Source: Brucella gallinifaecis
GTDB taxonomy: Bacteria > Pseudomonadota > Alphaproteobacteria > Rhizobiales > Rhizobiaceae
Direction of reading: 5' to 3'
DNA length: 64,000 nt
Assembly (NCBI RefSeq): GCF_006476605.1
Contig: NZ_ML636813.1
Location: forward strand, 1-64,000
Below are positions 36,793 through 45,677 of this stretch, piece after piece. How positions within the stretch are numbered: position 1 is the first letter of the stretch; every line of letters begins with the position of its first letter. A program made the translations under genes and the position numbers. The notes under the pieces are model-generated. The model saw only the letters and a list, made by a program, of their open reading frames with translations, made no database searches and was not told where the DNA came from.

Positions 36793-36868
36793 CTAGTATG
36801 GCTTTAGACCCGAAATTCGCTCAGTTAATTGCAATACAGTGATACGAATTTCGGGTCTGCCATACTAG
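36793..36868. repeat. Long stem-loop 4 of the array
   Basis: CTAGTATGGC and AGACCCGAAATTCG pair perfectly with the right arm apart from a three-base TTT bulge in the left arm, in the same geometry as hairpin 2. The 24-base loop is AT-rich. It ends 82 bases before hisB. Confidence 0.82.
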
Positions 36869-36950
36869 AATAGTGGCGCATGTGCTAAAAGCATTGGCAA
36901 AAGCGGCCAGCTGTTCTAGAAGGCGAAAAGATTTTAAGTGAGGAAATGCA

Positions 36951-37559
36951 ATGACGGCTGAAAGCGCCCGCAAAGCAAGTGTCGAACGTTCGACCAAGGA
37001 AACGAGCATTGCCGTTTCTGTCGATCTGGACGGCAACGGCAAGTTTGACATTACCACAGGTGTCGGCTTCTTCGATCATATGCTTGAGCAACTTTCCCGC
37101 CATTCGCTCATCGATATGCGCGTGATGGCCAAGGGCGATCTGCATATTGATGATCATCACACGGTGGAAGATACCGGTATTGCGCTTGGTCAGGCTGTTG
37201 CGAAAGCACTTGGTGAACGTCGCGGCATTGTGCGTTATGCCTCGATGGATCTGGCTATGGACGACACATTGACAGGTGCCGCAGTTGATGTATCGGGCCG
37301 GGCATTTCTGGTCTGGAATGTAAATTTCACGACTGCCAAGATTGGCACATTTGATACCGAACTGGTGCGCGAATTTTTTCAGGCTTTTGCGATCAATGCT
37401 GGTATTACGCTGCATATCAACAATCATTATGGTGCCAATAATCACCATATTGCCGAGTCGATCTTCAAGGCTGTGGCCCGGGTTCTGCGTGTGGCGCTTG
37501 AAACCGATCCGCGCCAGAAGGATGCAATTCCATCGACCAAGGGGTCACTGAAGGGATAA
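36951..37559 (+). CDS. hisB: Imidazoleglycerol-phosphate dehydratase
   Basis: A 202-residue histidine-pathway enzyme. It has the two metal-binding repeats [14 protein letters not shown] / [16 protein letters not shown] and [18 protein letters not shown]. It is the monofunctional form without the phosphatase domain, as is usual in alphaproteobacteria. The ribosome-binding site GAGGAAATG-type precedes the ATG. First gene of the cluster hisB-DUF2628-hisH-hisA-hisF-hisE. Confidence 0.97.
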   Translation: MTAESARKASVERSTKETSIAVSVDLDGNGKFDITTGVGFFDHMLEQLSRHSLIDMRVMAKGDLHIDDHHTVEDTGIALGQAVAKALGERRGIVRYASMDLAMDDTLTGAAVDVSGRAFLVWNVNFTTAKIGTFDTELVREFFQAFAINAGITLHINNHYGANNHHIAESIFKAVARVLRVALETDPRQKDAIPSTKGSLKG

Positions 37560-37596
37560 TCCTTTCCGAAAGGAAATATCTCCGAAAGGAAACATC

Positions 37597-38073
37597 ATGG
37601 CGCAATTCGTCGTTCTGCAGAAAGAAGGCACGAACAGTGCTGAAGACTCTGTCTTCGTGCGCGACGGATTTTATACATTGGCGCTGATCCTGCCCGTCGT
37701 CTGGTTGTTTTCGCAACGGCTGTGGTTTGAGGCTTTTGCTGTTTTGGGCATCACGATCCTGCTTGGATTTGCTGGCTCCATGCTGGACATATGTGATGCT
37801 GTGCCGCTGATCACGCTGCTGTTTTCACTGTTTGTGGCGCTGGAAGGCGCCAACTGGAAGATCGCAAGGCTGAAGCGTCAGGGCTATGTCGAAAAGGCCG
37901 CTATTGATGCATCTGACCTTGAAGAAGCCGAAATTCGTTATTTCTGCGCTCTTGAAGATGCAGCCTCTCCTGTTCATGCGCCAGCGCCGGAATGGGCGCA
38001 TGAGACCCCTCGTCCCACATATTCCTCATTTGGCTCGACGATTGGATTTGTCGGTCATCGCGGAGAAAACTGA
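37597..38073 (+). CDS. DUF2628 membrane protein within the his cluster
   Basis: A 158-residue protein with two or three membrane helices (about 26-45, 46-62 and 66-85) and a soluble, acidic C-terminal part. It matches DUF2628, a family that in this order sits between hisB and hisH. The function is unknown. The gaps of 37 and 2 bases to its neighbours suggest co-transcription with the histidine genes. Confidence 0.8.
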   Translation: MAQFVVLQKEGTNSAEDSVFVRDGFYTLALILPVVWLFSQRLWFEAFAVLGITILLGFAGSMLDICDAVPLITLLFSLFVALEGANWKIARLKRQGYVEKAAIDASDLEEAEIRYFCALEDAASPVHAPAPEWAHETPRPTYSSFGSTIGFVGHRGEN

Positions 38074-38075
38074 AA

Positions 38076-38735
38076 ATGCGTGTTGCAATTATCGACTATG
38101 GTTCCGGCAATCTTCGCTCGGCCACCAAGGCCTTTGAGCGTGCCGTACTGACAAGCGGTGTGAAAGCTGAAATCGAACTGACAGCGGATGCGGATCGTGT
38201 GGCGAGCGCTGATCGTATCGTGCTGCCGGGTGTTGGTGCTTATGCCGATTGTCGCCGTGGCCTTCATGCTGTGCCGGGTATGGTCGAGGCGCTCAATGAT
38301 GTGGTGCTCAAAAAGGCGCATCCGTTTCTTGGCATCTGTGTGGGTATGCAGTTGATGTCAGAACGCGGTCTTGAAAAACAAGTGAGCGAAGGGCTTGGCT
38401 GGATCGCGGGTGATGTGCGTGAAATGACACCATCAGACCCAACGCTTAAAATTCCGCAGATCGGCTGGAACAGGATTCACGTGAAACAATCCCATTTGGC
38501 GCATCCGGTGTTCGACGGTATCGAGACCGGCGAGAATGGCTTGCATGCCTATTTCGTGCATTCCTATATGTTTGACGCGAAGAACGAAGCAGATGTGCTG
38601 GCTGTCACTGATTATGGTGGCGATGTGACCGCAATGGTCGGTCGCGACAATATGATTGGCACGCAGTTCCATCCCGAAAAGAGCCAGTTGCTTGGCCTTT
38701 CGCTTATTGCCAATTTCCTGAAATGGAAGCCTTGA
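38076..38735 (+). CDS. hisH: Imidazole glycerol phosphate synthase glutaminase subunit
   Basis: A 219-residue class I glutamine amidotransferase that feeds ammonia to HisF. The nucleophile elbow [11 protein letters not shown] carries the Cys, and QFHPEKSQ the His-Glu pair. It lies two bases after the DUF2628 gene. Codons for NRIHVKQSH contain a parS-like site. Confidence 0.97.
   Translation: MRVAIIDYGSGNLRSATKAFERAVLTSGVKAEIELTADADRVASADRIVLPGVGAYADCRRGLHAVPGMVEALNDVVLKKAHPFLGICVGMQLMSERGLEKQVSEGLGWIAGDVREMTPSDPTLKIPQIGWNRIHVKQSHLAHPVFDGIETGENGLHAYFVHSYMFDAKNEADVLAVTDYGGDVTAMVGRDNMIGTQFHPEKSQLLGLSLIANFLKWKP
38473..38488. other. parS-like site (two mismatches) in hisH
   Basis: GGATTCACGTGAAACA is the exact reverse complement of the hemJ site. 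It lies about 13 kb right of the proposed origin. Confidence 0.55.
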
Positions 38736-38739
38736 AGAT

Positions 38740-39471
38740 ATGATTCTCTTCCCCGCTATCGATTTGAAAGACGGTCAATGCGTGCGCCTCAAGCTTGGCG
38801 ACATGGATCAGGCGACCGTTTACAATGAAGACCCCGCATCTCAGGCCAAAGCTTTTGAGGATCAGGGCTTTGAATGGCTGCATGTGGTCGATCTCAACGG
38901 TGCCTTTGCCGGCGAAAGCGTCAATGGCAAGGCTGTTGAAGCGATTTTGAAAGCGACCAGAAATCCGGTGCAGCTTGGCGGCGGTATCCGTACACTCAAG
39001 CATATCGAAAGCTGGCTTTCCAAAGGCCTGAAACGCGTTATTCTCGGCACCATTGCCGTGCGTGATCCGGCGCTGGTGATCGAAGCCTGTAAGGAATTTC
39101 CGGGACAGGTTGCAGTTGGCATTGATGCCAGGGGCGGCTATGTCGCGGTTGAAGGCTGGGCTGAAGCTTCCGAGCTTGGCGTGGTGGAACTTGCGAAAAA
39201 GTTTGAAGGTGCAGGCGTCGCAGCCATCATCTATACCGACATCGATCGTGATGGTGTGCTGGCTGGCATCAACTGGGATTCCACACTTGCTCTCGCAAAT
39301 AGCGTTTCCATTCCGGTGATTGCATCGGGTGGCCTCGCTTCGATGGATGACATCAAGCGCCTCGCCGCACCCGATGCAGCCAAGCTTGAAGGCGCAATTT
39401 CTGGTCGTGCGCTTTATGATGGACGTATCGATCCGGCGGAAGCATTATCCCTTTTGAGGGCCGCATCATGA
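38740..39471 (+). CDS. hisA: HisA: phosphoribosylformimino-AICAR-phosphate isomerase
   Basis: A 243-residue (beta/alpha)8 barrel isomerase. [14 protein letters not shown] at the N-terminus carries the catalytic Asp, and [13 protein letters not shown] the second Asp. It starts four bases after hisH, with its stop overlapping hisF (ATGA). Confidence 0.97.
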   Translation: MILFPAIDLKDGQCVRLKLGDMDQATVYNEDPASQAKAFEDQGFEWLHVVDLNGAFAGESVNGKAVEAILKATRNPVQLGGGIRTLKHIESWLSKGLKRVILGTIAVRDPALVIEACKEFPGQVAVGIDARGGYVAVEGWAEASELGVVELAKKFEGAGVAAIIYTDIDRDGVLAGINWDSTLALANSVSIPVIASGGLASMDDIKRLAAPDAAKLEGAISGRALYDGRIDPAEALSLLRAAS

Positions 39472-40253
39472 CACTCAAAGCACGTGTAATTCCCTGCCTT
39501 GACGTTAAGGATGGCCGCGTCGTCAAGGGTGTGAATTTTGTCGATCTGATTGATGCCGGTGATCCGGTTGAAGCCGCGCGTGCCTATGATGCGGCGGGTG
39601 CGGACGAATTGTGTTTCCTCGATATTACGGCGTCTTCTGACAATCGCGAGACAATTTTCGATGTTATTGCGCGGACAGCAGAACAATGTTTCATGCCGCT
39701 GACTGTCGGTGGCGGCGTGCGTCAGGTGGCCGATATTCGCAAGCTGCTCCTGGCTGGAGCCGACAAGGTTTCAATCAATACGGCTGCGGTGAAGAACCCG
39801 GAATTTGTTGCGGAAGCGGCCGATAAATTTGGTGATCAGTGCATCGTCGTGGCCATTGACGCTAAAAAGGTGTCGGGCACGGGTGAGAGTGATCGCTGGG
39901 AAATCTTTACCCATGGCGGCCGCCAGACGACCGGCATTGATGCGGTGGAATTTGCGCAGAAGGTGGTAAGCCTTGGCGCGGGTGAGTTACTTCTGACCTC
40001 AATGGATCGTGATGGGACCAAAGCAGGCTATGATATTGCATTGACGCGCACTATTGCCGATAGCGTGCGGGTTCCTGTCATTGCTTCTGGGGGTGTCGGC
40101 AATCTCGACCATCTGGTCGAAGGGATTCGCGACGGTCATGCGACGGCAGTTCTTGCAGCATCGATCTTCCACTTTGGCACTTATACCATTGGCGAAGCCA
40201 AGCGCTATATGGCCGAGGCTGGTATCCCGATGCGCCTTGATCCAGTCCGGTAA
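39468..40253 (+). CDS. hisF: Imidazole glycerol phosphate synthase cyclase subunit
   Basis: A 261-residue barrel closely related to HisA. Catalytic Asp residues sit in [16 protein letters not shown] and [15 protein letters not shown], with the phosphate loops GGGVR and GGVGN. It partners HisH to make IGP and AICAR. It overlaps hisA by four bases. Confidence 0.97.
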   Translation: MTLKARVIPCLDVKDGRVVKGVNFVDLIDAGDPVEAARAYDAAGADELCFLDITASSDNRETIFDVIARTAEQCFMPLTVGGGVRQVADIRKLLLAGADKVSINTAAVKNPEFVAEAADKFGDQCIVVAIDAKKVSGTGESDRWEIFTHGGRQTTGIDAVEFAQKVVSLGAGELLLTSMDRDGTKAGYDIALTRTIADSVRVPVIASGGVGNLDHLVEGIRDGHATAVLAASIFHFGTYTIGEAKRYMAEAGIPMRLDPVR

Positions 40254-40275
40254 AAACAAGATTTAAGGAAATCCG

Positions 40276-40599
40276 ATGGCAAAGTTCACACTTTCCGATC
40301 TTGAACGCATCGTTGCGGAACGCGCATCCTCATTGGATGGAACGTCTTATACGGCAAGCCTTTTTACAAAAGGTCAGACGCGCGCCGCAAAAAAGCTTGG
40401 TGAAGAAGCCGTGGAAACCGTGATCGCGGCAATTGAAGGTAACCGTGCCGAAGTGGTCACGGAAAGCGCTGATCTGCTGTATCATCTGCTGGTTGTTCTC
40501 AAGATTGCTGATGTGCCGCTTGATGAAGTTCTTGCAGAGTTGCAACGCCGCACGGCGCAGACCGGCCTTGAGGAAAAAGCCGGTCGACCGAAAGCCTGA
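40276..40599 (+). CDS. hisE: Phosphoribosyl-ATP pyrophosphatase
   Basis: A 107-residue MazG-like fold enzyme for the second step of histidine synthesis, with the metal-binding [15 protein letters not shown] and [12 protein letters not shown]. It is a stand-alone HisE, not fused to HisI. It follows hisF by 22 bases and precedes coaA by 54. Confidence 0.96.
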   Translation: MAKFTLSDLERIVAERASSLDGTSYTASLFTKGQTRAAKKLGEEAVETVIAAIEGNRAEVVTESADLLYHLLVVLKIADVPLDEVLAELQRRTAQTGLEEKAGRPKA

Positions 40600-40653
40600 A
40601 TGCGAGCGGAACGTTATATAAGTGAATTGGCGTTGAGGGAGAGCAGCGACAAT

Positions 40654-41622
40654 ATGTGGGAAAAAGTGGATCAGCTAACGCCGTCGCGTTACTCACCTTA
40701 CCGCTTCTTTTCGGCGCAGGAATGGGCTGGCTTTCGTGCCGATACCCCCCTCACCCTGACTTACGAAGAAGTTAAACGGCTGCGCTCGCTGGGCGATCCG
40801 ATTGATCTGGATGAAGTGCGGCGCATTTATCTGTCGCTCTCTCGCTTGCTCTATGCGCATGTGGAAGCAAGTCAACTTCTTTTCCGGCAGCGCCAGCAGT
40901 TTCTCAATATGGAAGAACGTTTCAAGACGCCTTTCATCATTGGTATTGCAGGCTCGGTTGCGGTCGGAAAATCCACAACTGCGCGTATTCTGAAAGAATT
41001 GCTTGCCCGCTGGCCTTCAAGCCCCAAGGTCGATCTGGTGACAACGGACGGCTTTCTCTATCCCAATGCGGTTCTGCGTGATCAGAACCTGATGGAGCGC
41101 AAGGGCTTTCCTGAAAGCTATGATGTTGGCGCGGTATTGCGTTTTCTATCGGCAATCAAAGCGGGTATGAGCCATGTGCGTGCGCCGCTTTATTCGCATT
41201 TGAGCTATGACGTGCTGCCCGGCGAATATCAGATTGTCGACAAGCCTGATATTCTGATTTTTGAAGGCATCAATGTGTTGCAGGTGCGCGATCTGCCGGA
41301 AGACGGCAAGATGGTGCCCTTTGTATCCGACTTCTTCGACTTCTCGATCTATATCGATGCGGAACCGGAGCTGATCCACAAATGGTATATTGATCGCTTC
41401 ATGCGGTTGCGTGAGACAGCTTTTGTCAATCCGCAATCCTTCTTCCATCGCTATTCGCAGCTTTCCGAAGAAGCGGCCTATTCTATCGGCGAAGGCCTAT
41501 GGAACAATATTAACATGAAGAACCTGCGTGAGAATATTCTTCCCACCCGCCCCCGCGCAGATATTATTTTGCGCAAAGGCAGCGATCATCTGATCGAAGA
41601 AGTTGCCCTTAGAAAAATCTGA
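40654..41622 (+). CDS. coaA: Pantothenate kinase type I
   Basis: A 322-residue PRK-like kinase, first committed step of coenzyme A synthesis. The sequence [21 protein letters not shown] and Walker [15 protein letters not shown], with TTDGFLYP after it, are typical. The ATG at 40654 gives the standard length; the upstream ATG at 40600 adds 18 residues. Terminates in a hairpin and repeat. Confidence 0.96.
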   Translation: MWEKVDQLTPSRYSPYRFFSAQEWAGFRADTPLTLTYEEVKRLRSLGDPIDLDEVRRIYLSLSRLLYAHVEASQLLFRQRQQFLNMEERFKTPFIIGIAGSVAVGKSTTARILKELLARWPSSPKVDLVTTDGFLYPNAVLRDQNLMERKGFPESYDVGAVLRFLSAIKAGMSHVRAPLYSHLSYDVLPGEYQIVDKPDILIFEGINVLQVRDLPEDGKMVPFVSDFFDFSIYIDAEPELIHKWYIDRFMRLRETAFVNPQSFFHRYSQLSEEAAYSIGEGLWNNINMKNLRENILPTRPRADIILRKGSDHLIEEVALRKI

Positions 41623-41626
41623 AATG

Positions 41627-41653
41627 AAAAAGACCGGTTTAACCGGCCTTTCC
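41627..41653 (+). terminator. Terminator of coaA
   Basis: GACCGGTT and AACCGGCC form a short stem followed by TTTCCTT directly after the gene. Confidence 0.6.
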
Positions 41654-41654
41654 T

Positions 41655-41754
41655 TAGAGCGCGTTCCGAAAAGTGTGAAACGGTTTTCGGTCAAAGATGC
41701 GCGTTAAAACAACTATTTAGAGCGCCGATCTGATTCAATCAGATCGGCGCTCTA
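41655..41754. repeat. TAGAGCGC repeat with a near-perfect 35-base palindrome, copy A
   Basis: TAGAGCGCG - CCGAAAA - TTTTCGG - AAGATGCGCG - TAGAGCGCC is followed by a palindrome AGAGCGCCGATCTGATT...GGCGCTCT (41719-41753; 17-base arms around one central base). Diverged relatives are at 19803-19870 (first part) and 7718-7757 (palindrome). Confidence 0.7.
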
Positions 41755-41760
41755 ATGGTT

Positions 41761-42216
41761 TTAGCTTTCGAGCGGCGGAATACGCAGCACCTGGCCCGGA
41801 TAGATTTTGTCCGGATGCGTCAGCATTGGCTTGTTGGCTTCAAAGATAATGTCATTCTTTGCGCCCTTGCCCTTGCCATATTGTGCTTCGGCGATTTTCC
41901 AAAGATTGTCGCCCTTCTTTACCGTATAGAATACGGGCTCGGCACCGGTTGTCCCGGAGCTATCGACTTTGAGTTCCGAAGCTTCCACTTTGGAAACGCC
42001 AAGCGAGTTGCCGACTGCGATAACTGCTTTTTCAAAGGCTGACTGATCTTTAACATTGCCAGTCAGGACAGCTTTGTCGCCCTGCACGCTTACCTGCACG
42101 CCATCGGTGCCAAGATTATGCGAATCGAGTTCCTTTTTGAGGTCATCGGCTTTGGGTTCATCTTCGCCGAAACCAAGTTTGGTTCCGACTGATTTCACGA
42201 AATCGAAAATTCCCAT
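41761..42216 (-). CDS. BON/LysM-domain protein (Kbp/YgaU-like)
   Basis: A 151-residue protein with a BON domain (about 20-85, VQVSVQGDKAVLTGNVKDQS) and a C-terminal LysM (about 100-150, YTVKKGDNLWKIAEAQYG, HPDKIYPGQVLRIPP). It has the layout and size of E. coli Kbp (YgaU), a K+-binding protein. No signal peptide is seen, so a periplasmic peptidoglycan role is doubtful. It lies convergent to coaA. Confidence 0.88.
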   Translation of the reverse strand: MGIFDFVKSVGTKLGFGEDEPKADDLKKELDSHNLGTDGVQVSVQGDKAVLTGNVKDQSAFEKAVIAVGNSLGVSKVEASELKVDSSGTTGAEPVFYTVKKGDNLWKIAEAQYGKGKGAKNDIIFEANKPMLTHPDKIYPGQVLRIPPLES

Positions 42217-42385
42217 AGGGCAACTCTCCTTGTTGTTGCTACTTTATCGTTGCATCATATTCACTATCGAGGCCAGTGAAGTTTCCGGTCAGTCAATAGT
42301 CAGTAAACTACAGCGTCAGTCAAATTGGTCAAGCCCATGTTAAATCTGAATTGTCTAATAAGTTCGGATACTTAGAGTTAGGAGC

Positions 42386-42823
42386 TTAATCATAAGAAAC
42401 CTTGCCGCGACCTTTCTTGATATCTGAGCGGCCGGATTTGGCCTTGAGGCGACGTTCAATCGAGCCTTTGGTCGGTTTCGTTTTTCTGCGTGGCGGTGGC
42501 GGTGGTTCCGCTGCCTGTGTGATAAGAGCAATTATCCTTGTGCGTGCATCTTCCCGGTTTCGCTCCTGGGTGCGAAAGCGATTGGCTTCAATCAGGACAT
42601 CACCATCTTTGGTGCCTTTCTGACCGGCCAGTTTGAAAAGACGGATGAGAACATCTTCCGGTAGATTGGAGCGTGCTGCATGAAAGCGCAATTGCACAGC
42701 GGTTGAAACCTTGTTGACGTTCTGGCCACCGGGACCGGATGAACGAATAAAACTTTCCTCCAGATCATCCTCAAGGATCGTCAGGCGGTTTGTTATGCGA
42801 ATGATTTTGCGGCTCTCTTCCAT
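42386..42823 (-). CDS. arfB: Alternative ribosome-rescue factor ArfB
   Basis: A 145-residue peptidyl-tRNA hydrolase that frees ribosomes stalled on truncated mRNA. The catalytic GGQ is at residues 32-34 (SSGPGGQNVNK). The Lys/Arg-rich C-terminal tail (KTKPTKGSIERRLKAKSG) inserts into the empty mRNA channel. The ATG at 42823 is the family start; an ATG twelve codons earlier is less likely. It follows pckA in the same direction, beyond a terminator. Confidence 0.94.
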   Translation of the reverse strand: MEESRKIIRITNRLTILEDDLEESFIRSSGPGGQNVNKVSTAVQLRFHAARSNLPEDVLIRLFKLAGQKGTKDGDVLIEANRFRTQERNREDARTRIIALITQAAEPPPPPRRKTKPTKGSIERRLKAKSGRSDIKKGRGKVSYD

Positions 42824-42856
42824 AAGGGCAAGTGATACACCGCTTTTTATCCATTG

Positions 42857-42886
42857 CAAAAAGAAAACCCGGCCTTTCAGCCGGGC
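42857..42886 (-). terminator. Terminator of pckA
   Basis: On the minus strand CCCGGC and GCCGGG form a stem, followed by a T-rich tract. Confidence 0.75.
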
Positions 42887-42915
42887 TTCCGCTCCTCCTC
42901 AGGATATTCCTTTGT

Positions 42916-44526
42916 TTATTCAGCCGCGACCTGGATCATTGGTGCTGCATTTTTTACGTCATGATCGACATGGCTTTCGAATTTCTCGAAATTGCTTACG
43001 AACATATCGACCAGTTTTTTGGCCTGTGCGTCATAAGCTGCCTTGTCGGCCCATGTTGAACGTGGATCGAGAATGGATGTATCCACGCCCGGCACTTCAA
43101 CCGGAACGGCAAAGCCGAAATTCGGGTCAATGCGGAATTGTGCATTGTTGAGCGAACCATCGAGTGCAGCTGCGAGAAGTGCGCGGGTCGCCTTGATCGG
43201 CATACGTTTTCCAACGCCGTAAGCACCGCCCGTCCAGCCGGTATTGACCAACCAGCAATTAACCTTGTGCTCTGCAATCAGCTTGCGCAGCAGATTACCA
43301 TATTCCGACGGATGGCGTGGCATGAATGGAGCGCCAAAGCAGGTCGAGAATGTTGCTTCCGGTTCTGTTACGCCCTTTTCCGTGCCTGCAACCTTGGCCG
43401 TATAGCCGGACAGGAAGTGATACATGGCCTGTGCAGGGGTTAGTCTGGCAATCGGAGGCATGACACCGAAAGCATCAGCGGTAAGCATGATGATATTCTT
43501 TGGCTGATTGCCGGTGCCGGTTTTGGAGGCATTGGGAATATAATCAAGCGGATAGGCGCAACGGGTATTTTCTGTGAGCGAACCATCATCAAAATCCGGC
43601 TCACGGTTTTCATCAAGCACTACATTTTCCAGAACCGTACCGAAACGCTGCGTGGTCGCATAGATTTCCGGTTCGGCTTCAGCTGAGAGACGGATAGTCT
43701 TGGCATAGCAGCCGCCTTCAAAATTGAAGACGCCATTTTCACCCCAGCCATGTTCGTCGTCACCGATAAGCGTGCGGCTCGGGTCAGCTGAAAGGGTGGT
43801 CTTGCCTGTACCCGAAAGACCAAAGAAGACCGCCGTGTCGCCATTGGGACCCTCATTGGCCGAGCAATGCATCGGCATCACGCCTTTGGCGGGCAGAATG
43901 TAATTCAAGGCTGTGAAGACAGATTTCTTGATTTCGCCAGCATAGGATGTTCCGCCAATCAGAACAATCTTGCGGGTCAGGTCGACTGCGATCACCGTTT
44001 CGCTGCGCACGCCATGGCGCTGCGGGTCTGCCTTGAAGGATGGCAGATCAATGATTGTCATTTCAGCGACAAAAGAGGCAAGTTCCGAGTGTTCTGGCCG
44101 GATCAGCAGATTGCGGATGAACAGTGAATGCCATGCATATTCGGTAATCGTGCGCACATTGAGCTTGTTGCCTTTGTCAGCGCCGCCGACAAGATCCTGG
44201 ACGAAAAGCTCCTTGCCTTTTGCATGCTCAATGAAATCGGCATGAAGCAGATCAAAAGCTTCTGCTGTCATGGGTTTATTATTGTCCCACCAGACATGAT
44301 CTTCGGTGTTTGCATCGCGAACGACGAACTTGTCTTTTGGCGAACGACCCGTGTGCTGGCCGGTGCGTGCAACAAGTGCACCCTGTGCTGAAAGCTCTGC
44401 TTCGCCGCGACGGATCGTCTCTTCATAGAGCCGCGCCGGCCCAAAATTATAAAAGACTGCGGACAGTTCCTTCAATCCTGAAGTGGAAATGGAAGCGGCA
44501 ATATTATGGGTGCCGATCTCTTTCAT
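42916..44526 (-). CDS. pckA: Phosphoenolpyruvate carboxykinase (ATP)
   Basis: A 536-residue gluconeogenic enzyme turning oxaloacetate into PEP. Kinase-1a motif [11 protein letters not shown], the metal-binding [15 protein letters not shown] and the substrate TGRSPKDKF segment are present. It is divergent from chvI. In Brucella the BvrR/BvrS system (here ChvI/ChvG) affects pckA; whether a binding site exists in the shared region is not shown by the sequence. Confidence 0.97.
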   Translation of the reverse strand: MKEIGTHNIAASISTSGLKELSAVFYNFGPARLYEETIRRGEAELSAQGALVARTGQHTGRSPKDKFVVRDANTEDHVWWDNNKPMTAEAFDLLHADFIEHAKGKELFVQDLVGGADKGNKLNVRTITEYAWHSLFIRNLLIRPEHSELASFVAEMTIIDLPSFKADPQRHGVRSETVIAVDLTRKIVLIGGTSYAGEIKKSVFTALNYILPAKGVMPMHCSANEGPNGDTAVFFGLSGTGKTTLSADPSRTLIGDDEHGWGENGVFNFEGGCYAKTIRLSAEAEPEIYATTQRFGTVLENVVLDENREPDFDDGSLTENTRCAYPLDYIPNASKTGTGNQPKNIIMLTADAFGVMPPIARLTPAQAMYHFLSGYTAKVAGTEKGVTEPEATFSTCFGAPFMPRHPSEYGNLLRKLIAEHKVNCWLVNTGWTGGAYGVGKRMPIKATRALLAAALDGSLNNAQFRIDPNFGFAVPVEVPGVDTSILDPRSTWADKAAYDAQAKKLVDMFVSNFEKFESHVDHDVKNAAPMIQVAAE

Positions 44527-44889
44527 GGTCTCTCCGCCATCTGGTTCAAAATTTCGTTGGTCCCGGTCAGTTTTAAACGGGATGGCTGTCAGAAACAGAT
44601 TTATTAAATTAAATCAAATATTTAATCGATTTAAAAAATTGAAAATTTTTTTAAATCGTTTCGTTTTGATATTGGAGTCATGATTCACAGTCTGGAATTG
44701 TTCTCATTTGCATTAACCACCGGAAAAGATTCTTCCGAAGGACTTGCCTGTAAGTTAAGCCGTTGCCACATTTTGTACCTAATTTGTACTGCACAAGCGG
44801 GGCGACTATTATATGATCAATACGCTTAGGCGCGTTTGGTGATTTGCACCGCTGCTTTTACGGGGCGGTTAACAAAGGAGAAGGTCCGC
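44527..44889. promoter_or_regulatory. Divergent pckA-chvI intergenic region
   Basis: A 363-base gap. The part next to pckA (44600-44680) is very AT-rich, with three TTAA tetramers and A/T runs, probably the pckA promoter. The chvI side ends in the ribosome-binding site AAAGGAGAAGG at about 44875-44885. I saw no frame or clear operator. Confidence 0.5.
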
Positions 44890-45609
44890 ATGAAGGAAGC
44901 TTCGGCAACGCAGACGATTGCGCTGGTCGACGATGACCGCAACATTCTGACCTCCGTTTCCATTGCTCTGGAGTCGGAAGGTTATCGCGTCGAGACCTAT
45001 ACGGATGGGGCTTCCGCTCTGGATGGCCTTTCGGCACGGCCACCGAATCTGGCGATTTTCGATATCAAGATGCCGCGTATGGATGGCATGGAATTGCTGC
45101 GCCGGCTGCGTCAGAAATCCGACTTGCCTGTTATCTTTCTGACCTCGAAAGATGACGAGATTGATGAATTGTTCGGTCTGAAGATGGGCGCGGATGATTT
45201 TATTACCAAGCCATTCTCGCAGCGTCTTCTGGTCGAGCGTGTAAAGGCGGTTCTGCGCCGCGTTGCTGCGCGTGACGGGACTGCAAAGCCTTCCGGCCAG
45301 CAGGCCAAGTCGCTTGAGCGCGGCCAGCTTGTCATGGATCAGGAGCGTCATACCTGCACCTGGAAGGGCGAACCTGTCACGCTTACTGTGACCGAATTCC
45401 TCATCCTTCATTCGCTTGCACAGCGCCCCGGTGTTGTGAAAAGCCGTGACGCGCTGATGGATGCAGCTTATGATGAGCAGGTCTATGTGGATGATCGTAC
45501 CATCGACAGCCACATCAAGCGTCTTCGCAAGAAGTTCAAGTCGGTTGATGACGACTTCGAGATGATCGAAACGCTTTATGGCGTTGGTTATCGCTTCCGT
45601 GAAGCGTGA
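44890..45609 (+). CDS. chvI: Two-component response regulator ChvI/BvrR
   Basis: A 239-residue OmpR-type response regulator with a receiver domain (phospho-Asp58 in [10 protein letters not shown]; Lys in FITKPF) and a C-terminal winged helix with [15 protein letters not shown]. The ATG at 44890 has a strong ribosome-binding site (AAGGAGAAGG); an in-frame start at 44836 is less likely. ChvG/ChvI (BvrS/BvrR) controls envelope and host-infection genes in Brucella, Agrobacterium and Sinorhizobium. It partners with the kinase encoded next. Confidence 0.96.
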   Translation: MKEASATQTIALVDDDRNILTSVSIALESEGYRVETYTDGASALDGLSARPPNLAIFDIKMPRMDGMELLRRLRQKSDLPVIFLTSKDDEIDELFGLKMGADDFITKPFSQRLLVERVKAVLRRVAARDGTAKPSGQQAKSLERGQLVMDQERHTCTWKGEPVTLTVTEFLILHSLAQRPGVVKSRDALMDAAYDEQVYVDDRTIDSHIKRLRKKFKSVDDDFEMIETLYGVGYRFREA

Positions 45610-45623
45610 TATAGCGATTATAT

Positions 45624-45653
45624 TCGCCAGACATTTTTAGTCTGGCGATTTGT
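45624..45653 (+). terminator. Hairpin between chvI and chvG
   Basis: TCGCCAGAC (45624-45632) pairs perfectly with GTCTGGCGA (45640-45648) over a seven-base loop, followed by TTTGTT. It may partially terminate or cap transcripts between the two genes. Confidence 0.55.
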
Positions 45654-45677
45654 TGAAGAAGGCAAGATTGCAGCGAC

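Noticed and set aside
36538-36868. CRISPR-like array or set of terminators
   Set aside because: The units are inverted repeats with diverging stems, no constant direct repeat with spacers, and no T-tracts after the stems.
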